Source of the DNA: Psychrobacter sp.
GTDB taxonomy: Bacteria; Pseudomonadota; Gammaproteobacteria; Pseudomonadales; Moraxellaceae
Length of the DNA: 7,826 bases
NCBI GenBank assembly: GCA_029264635.1
Contig: JARIAA010000205.1
Span: forward strand, 1-7,826
Direction: 5' to 3'
Part shown: positions 4,933 through 7,826 of the stretch, piece after piece
Position numbering within the stretch: position 1 is the stretch's first letter
Layout: each line of letters begins with the position of its first letter
Program-made: the position numbers and the translations under genes
Notes under the pieces: generated by a model
The model's input: the letters and a program-made list of their open reading frames with translations, nothing else
What the model was told of the DNA's origin: nothing
The model's database searches: none

Positions 4933-5817
4933 ATGATGATTCATCCTCAGTATGATCCCGTTGCGTTGTCCTTGGGTCCAGTACAAGTACACTGGTACGG
5001 CCTCATGTATTTATTAGCATTTGCCGCCGCTTATGGTCTTGCATGGTATCGCAGTACCAAACGTGATGCTTGGTCAACCGATATGGTCTCCGACTTGGTA
5101 TTTTACGGGGCGCTAGGTGTCATCTTAGGCGGCCGTATCGGTTATGTACTTTTTTATCAATTTGGCGAGCTGCTACAAAATCCTGCCTATCTTCTCAAAG
5201 TTTGGGAAGGTGGGATGTCATTTCACGGTGGTTTTATTGGCGTGATGCTCGGTATGTGGTTCTTTGCGTACAAATATAAAAAGTCCGCTTTTCAGGTTTT
5301 TGACTTCATTGTTCCTTGCGTGCCAACGGGCTTATTGTTTGGCCGTATCGGTAACTATATCAATGGTGAGCTTTGGGGGCGTGTGTCGGATGGCAGTTAT
5401 AACTGGCTCACCTATTTTCCGCAAGCCGCCGCCTTTGATATGCAGCAATTGCAAGCCAATCCACAGTTACAAGAGCTCATGACTGAGGTGAATGGTCAGT
5501 ATTTATTACCGCGTCACCCATCGCAGCTATATGAAGCTTTTGCTGAAGGTCTGCTACTATTTATCTTGTTGTGGTGGTATTCATCGAAGCCGCGTCCACG
5601 CATGGCGGTGACCGCTGTATTCTTATTGGGCTATGGTATTAGCCGCTTTATCATTGAGTTCTTCCGTCAACCAGATGCTGACCAAGGATTTGTGTTATTA
5701 GGTTGGATGACTAAAGGTCAAATGCTGAGCGCACCGATGATTATTCTCGGCTTTATTCTACTAATTTACGCTTATAAGCGTGGTATCTATGATTGGGGCA
5801 AGCAAGCCGCTTATTAA
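4933..5817 (+). CDS. lgt: Phosphatidylglycerol--prolipoprotein diacylglyceryl transferase Lgt
   Basis: Inner-membrane enzyme that transfers the diacylglyceryl group of phosphatidylglycerol to the lipobox cysteine of prolipoproteins, the first step of lipoprotein maturation. Counting from the ATG at 4933 (294 residues), landmarks are HWYGLMY (20-26), GGRIGYVLFY (66-75), GGMSFHGG (93-100) with the essential H98, the Lgt signature GRIGNYINGELWGR (137-150) with R138, N141 and E146, LPRHPSQLYE (192-201) and GYGISRFIIEFFRQPD (233-248) with Y234, R238 and E242, counterparts of E. coli Y235, R239 and E243. Several hydrophobic helices fit the seven-helix fold. The start is uncertain: ATGs lie at 4918, 4933 and 4936, none with a clear Shine-Dalgarno. 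4933 is preferred because it gives a short N-terminus before the conserved DPVALSLGP and a more workable leader. thyA follows after 61 bases. Confidence 0.95.
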   Translation: MMIHPQYDPVALSLGPVQVHWYGLMYLLAFAAAYGLAWYRSTKRDAWSTDMVSDLVFYGALGVILGGRIGYVLFYQFGELLQNPAYLLKVWEGGMSFHGGFIGVMLGMWFFAYKYKKSAFQVFDFIVPCVPTGLLFGRIGNYINGELWGRVSDGSYNWLTYFPQAAAFDMQQLQANPQLQELMTEVNGQYLLPRHPSQLYEAFAEGLLLFILLWWYSSKPRPRMAVTAVFLLGYGISRFIIEFFRQPDADQGFVLLGWMTKGQMLSAPMIILGFILLIYAYKRGIYDWGKQAAY

Positions 5818-5831
5818 GCACTATTTTTATT

Positions 5832-5856
5832 GAGGCGTATATTGATAATACGTCTT
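5832..5856 (+). promoter_or_regulatory. Hairpin in the lgt-thyA spacer
   Basis: GAGGCGTAT (5832-5840) can pair with ATACGTCTT (5848-5856) over a 7-base loop, nine pairs including two G-U. No T-run follows, so it is not a standard terminator. It overlaps the proposed -35 of thyA. Possible roles are an mRNA processing or stabilising structure, or a regulator site read as a dyad in DNA. Confidence 0.3.
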
Positions 5857-5869
5857 CATAGCGTATAAG
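5842..5869 (+). promoter_or_regulatory. Candidate sigma-70 promoter for thyA
   Basis: TTGATA (5842-5847) and TATAAG (5864-5869) each match consensus at five of six positions, with a 16-base spacer, the best-scoring promoter by eye in the window. The start point would fall near 5876, only a few bases before the thyA ATG at 5879, implying an almost leaderless message. The alternative is read-through from lgt, using the weak AAGAG at 5868-5872 as ribosome-binding site. Confidence 0.35.
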
Positions 5870-5878
5870 AGCAACTTT

Positions 5879-6751
5879 ATGAGTATTAACCATGACAACC
5901 ATAAAAACGAGCAAGCCTATTTGGATTTGCTGCGTCTCGTTATCAGTGAAGGCACTGAAAAAGGCGATCGTACTGGTACAGGTACGCTAAGCCATTTTGG
6001 CGCGCAGCTGCGTTTTGACTTGGCGTCAGGATTCCCATTATTGACGACAAAAAAAGTCCACTTTAAATCCATCGTCTATGAGCTATTGTGGTTTTTAAGT
6101 GGTAGCACTCACGTTGATTACTTGCAAGAGAACGGGGTACGTATTTGGAATGAATGGGCAACCGCTGAGCAGACGGCACGCTTCAATCGTCCTGCTGGTG
6201 ATTTAGGACCCGTTTATGGTCATCAGTGGCGTAACTATGGTGCCACTAAAAATGAAGAGGGTCGCTACCATAATGATGGCGTCGACCAAATTACCCAAGT
6301 AATTGAACAAATAAAAACCAATCCCAATTCACGACGCCTGATCGTCTCTGGCTGGAACCCAGGTGAAGCCGAACAAGTCGCTTTGCCGCCTTGTCACACG
6401 CTGTTTCAGTTCTTTGTCGCAGGCAATAAACTGTCGTGCCAGCTCTATCAGCGCTCAGCCGATTTGTTCCTAGGGGTGCCGTTTAACATCGCAAGCTATG
6501 CCCTGCTCACTCATATGGTCGCGCAAGTTTGCGGACTAGATATTGGTGAGTTTATTTGGACGGGCGGTGATTGTCATATTTATCAAAATCACCGTGAGCA
6601 AGTCGAGCTACAGTTGAAGCGCGATCTCTATACGCCGCCAACATTGACGCTCAACACTGAAGTTACAGATATTTTTGCGTTTAATTATGAAGATATTAGC
6701 GTTAATGGCTATGAATCCCATCCTGCTATCAAAGCTAAAGTTGCGGTATAA
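5879..6751 (+). CDS. thyA: Thymidylate synthase ThyA
   Basis: Cytoplasmic enzyme that methylates dUMP to dTMP with 5,10-methylene-tetrahydrofolate, releasing dihydrofolate. In the 290-residue product the phosphate-binding loop is DRTGTGT (30-36), the catalytic cysteine is C172 in LPPCHTLFQF, followed by CQLYQRSADLFLG (187-199) with R192 and D195, PFNIASYALL (201-210) with N203, and HIY (233-235) contacting the nucleotide sugar. The C-terminus ends KAKVAV, like the KAPVAI of E. coli that closes the active site. It is 26 residues longer than E. coli ThyA (264): by eye about 10 at the N-terminus, about 9 after EWA (near 95-106) and about 7 near 119-135. Insertions in this small domain are known in the family and all catalytic residues remain. 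folA follows after 48 bases, so the two are probably co-expressed. Confidence 0.97.
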   Translation: MSINHDNHKNEQAYLDLLRLVISEGTEKGDRTGTGTLSHFGAQLRFDLASGFPLLTTKKVHFKSIVYELLWFLSGSTHVDYLQENGVRIWNEWATAEQTARFNRPAGDLGPVYGHQWRNYGATKNEEGRYHNDGVDQITQVIEQIKTNPNSRRLIVSGWNPGEAEQVALPPCHTLFQFFVAGNKLSCQLYQRSADLFLGVPFNIASYALLTHMVAQVCGLDIGEFIWTGGDCHIYQNHREQVELQLKRDLYTPPTLTLNTEVTDIFAFNYEDISVNGYESHPAIKAKVAV

Positions 6752-6787
6752 AAATCTGTTTTTACATCATTCTTCTGATAAAAACTA

Positions 6788-6793
6788 TAAGGA
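6788..6793 (+). promoter_or_regulatory. Shine-Dalgarno of folA
   Basis: TAAGGA lies 6 bases before the ATG at 6800 and is much better than the sites ahead of lgt and thyA. It suggests folA is translated efficiently and independently although it shares a transcript with thyA. Confidence 0.7.
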
Positions 6794-6799
6794 TATATT

Positions 6800-7372
6800 A
6801 TGAGTTATGCCAACATCGAAGTTGCCCAAATCGCGGCTATTAGTCTCAGTCGCTGTATCGGTAAAGATAACGAGCTGCCGTGGCATATCTCAGCAGATTT
6901 GCAGCATTTCAAAAAGATGACGACCAAACCAAACGATGGTGCGATTCAGGGTGTCGTCGTGATGGGTCGCAAGACTTTTGAGTCCATGGACAGCAAGCCC
7001 TTGCCAAAGCGTGTGAGCTTTATCGTCACGACGCAGCGAGATTATGCTGGGCAAAAAGGTCTTGAAGACCGTGACGATGCTTATGTGGTACATAGTTTAG
7101 ATGAGGCTTTAACGCAAGCGGCCAGCCTTGCACAGGATACCAATCTCGATACGATTTGGATCATCGGTGGCGAGCGCGTGTTTAGCGATGCTTTCACATA
7201 TACCGATCGTGTTGAGCTCACCCATGTCGATATCGAAATCACTGATGGTGATGCGTTTTATCCTGAGCTGCCGAGCGAATTTGAAATATCAGCAGAATCT
7301 GAGCAGATGTACGATGAAAAAAGTGGTTTAGATTTTAGATTTGTGACTTATGTGAAAAAACCTGCTGAGTAA
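6800..7372 (+). CDS. folA: Dihydrofolate reductase (type I, chromosomal)
   Basis: Reduces dihydrofolate to tetrahydrofolate with NADPH, recycling the dihydrofolate made by ThyA; target of trimethoprim. The 190-residue protein shows IAAISLSRCIGKDNELPWHI (11-30, Met20-loop region with W28), the acidic active-site residue D33 in SADLQHFK (E. coli D27), the NADPH-binding MGRKTFESM (55-63), PLPKR with R71 (E. coli R57, folate glutamate contact), IIGG (121-124) and LTHVD with T141 (E. coli T113). It is longer than E. coli FolA (159 residues): about 6 residues at the N-terminus, about 7 between FKK and VVMGR (near 39-52), and the rest in the C-terminal half. The residues I can place look like a normal trimethoprim-sensitive type; resistance cannot be judged from reading. 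A strong Shine-Dalgarno precedes it and a bidirectional terminator follows. Confidence 0.96.
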   Translation: MSYANIEVAQIAAISLSRCIGKDNELPWHISADLQHFKKMTTKPNDGAIQGVVVMGRKTFESMDSKPLPKRVSFIVTTQRDYAGQKGLEDRDDAYVVHSLDEALTQAASLAQDTNLDTIWIIGGERVFSDAFTYTDRVELTHVDIEITDGDAFYPELPSEFEISAESEQMYDEKSGLDFRFVTYVKKPAE

Positions 7373-7401
7373 TGGCAGCCCATTCATTAAAAATATTAGA
7401 C

Positions 7402-7444
7402 AATTGGGGCTGCTGTAGATAATTCTAAAGCAGCCCCAATTTTT
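7402..7444. terminator. Bidirectional intrinsic terminator between folA and uvrC
   Basis: A perfect 13-base-pair GC-rich stem pairs 7402-7414 (AATTGGGGCTGCT) with 7429-7441 (AGCAGCCCCAATT) around a 14-base loop. On the plus strand TTTTT (7440-7444) follows, ending the folA transcript. On the minus strand the stem is followed by a T-rich stretch (complement of 7381-7401, containing five consecutive T), ending the uvrC transcript. Confidence 0.9.
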
Positions 7445-7481
7445 ATTATAGTAAATCTGGATTTAGCAAATATTAATCCAC

Positions 7482-7826
7482 TTACTCATGCAGCACTTTA
7501 TAAACGGTTTTTGCTAAGACTGGACCAATACCCTGCACACCTGCCAGCTCTTGTTGAGACGCGCCAAGCAGTTGCTGCATGCCACCAAAGTGATTCAGTA
7601 AGTCACGGCGGCGCTTCTCACCAAGCCCTGGTATCACCTCAAGCACTGACGACGAACGGCGTTTATCACGCTTTTTACGGTGCGCTGTGATGGCAAAACG
7701 ATGCGCCTCATCGCGAATGTGCATCAATAAATGCAGCGCCTTACTATCCATAGGCAAATCAAGCGGCTCATGATCGATAAAATGTAAGACCTCAAGCCCT
7801 GCCTTACGCCCCTCGCCCTTTGCCAC
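7482..7826 (-). CDS. uvrC: Excinuclease ABC subunit C (UvrC), C-terminal end (5' part outside window)
   Basis: The last 114 codons of uvrC; the frame is open to the right edge, so the true start lies beyond it, and the GTG at the edge is an internal valine. UvrC makes the dual incisions around bulky DNA lesions with UvrA and UvrB. Visible are the conserved AKGEGRKAGLE (2-12), HIRDEAHRFAI (36-46), which lies in the C-terminal RNase H-like nuclease domain and carries the catalytic histidine known as H538 in E. coli, the basic HRKKRDKRR (49-57) and a tandem helix-hairpin-helix DNA-binding domain: LEVIPGLGEKRRRDLL (62-77), then LAGVQGIGPVLAKTVYKVL (94-112). The C-terminus looks complete. It converges with folA across a shared terminator and is probably not in the same unit as the genes to its left. 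Confidence 0.96.
   Translation of the reverse strand: MAKGEGRKAGLEVLHFIDHEPLDLPMDSKALHLLMHIRDEAHRFAITAHRKKRDKRRSSSVLEVIPGLGEKRRRDLLNHFGGMQQLLGASQQELAGVQGIGPVLAKTVYKVLHE

Overview
The window looks like ordinary core chromosome from a gammaproteobacterium of the family Moraxellaceae, most likely Psychrobacter. This rests on recalled resemblance of the Lgt, ThyA and DusC proteins, on moderate-to-low GC with AT-rich spacers, and on the lgt-thyA-folA gene order. No database search was possible. I see no rRNA, tRNA, CRISPR array, insertion sequence, integrase or phage gene.

Layout, left to right. (1) 1-729, plus strand: the C-terminal part of a superfamily 1 UvrD-like helicase, cut by the window edge; its motifs resemble the FBH1 type. 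(2) 886-1938, plus: dusC, a tRNA dihydrouridine synthase. (3) 2023-2448 and 2463-2879, both minus: a small MAPEG-family membrane protein downstream of a YhfA-like OsmC protein, 14 bases apart and probably one transcript. (4) 2880-3327: a spacer of about 450 bases between the divergent osmC-like gene and rppH. It holds a dyad, a tandem 15-base repeat, a candidate promoter and a possible 28-residue ORF. (5) 3328-3849, plus: rppH, ending in a very strong hairpin with a T-run. (6) 3929-4750, minus: an NRDE/TANGO2-family protein. (7) 4933-5817, 5879-6751 and 6800-7372, plus: lgt, thyA and folA. (8) A bidirectional terminator, then 7482-7826, minus: the C-terminal end of uvrC, cut by the right edge.

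How the genes work together. thyA and folA form a metabolic pair: thymidylate synthase turns methylene-tetrahydrofolate into dihydrofolate and dihydrofolate reductase restores tetrahydrofolate. lgt performs the first step of lipoprotein maturation and sits next to thyA, as in many gammaproteobacteria. rppH starts 5'-end-dependent mRNA decay. In E. coli the order is rppH-ptsP-lgt-thyA; here an inverted NRDE gene occupies the ptsP position. dusC (tRNA modification) and uvrC (nucleotide excision repair) are unrelated housekeeping neighbours.

I did not find a convincing undescribed multi-gene system. The items most worth a second look are the FBH1-like helicase fragment, the structured osmC-rppH spacer with its possible micro-ORF, the very short leader predicted for thyA, and a three-segment alternative pairing just after the folA stop codon.
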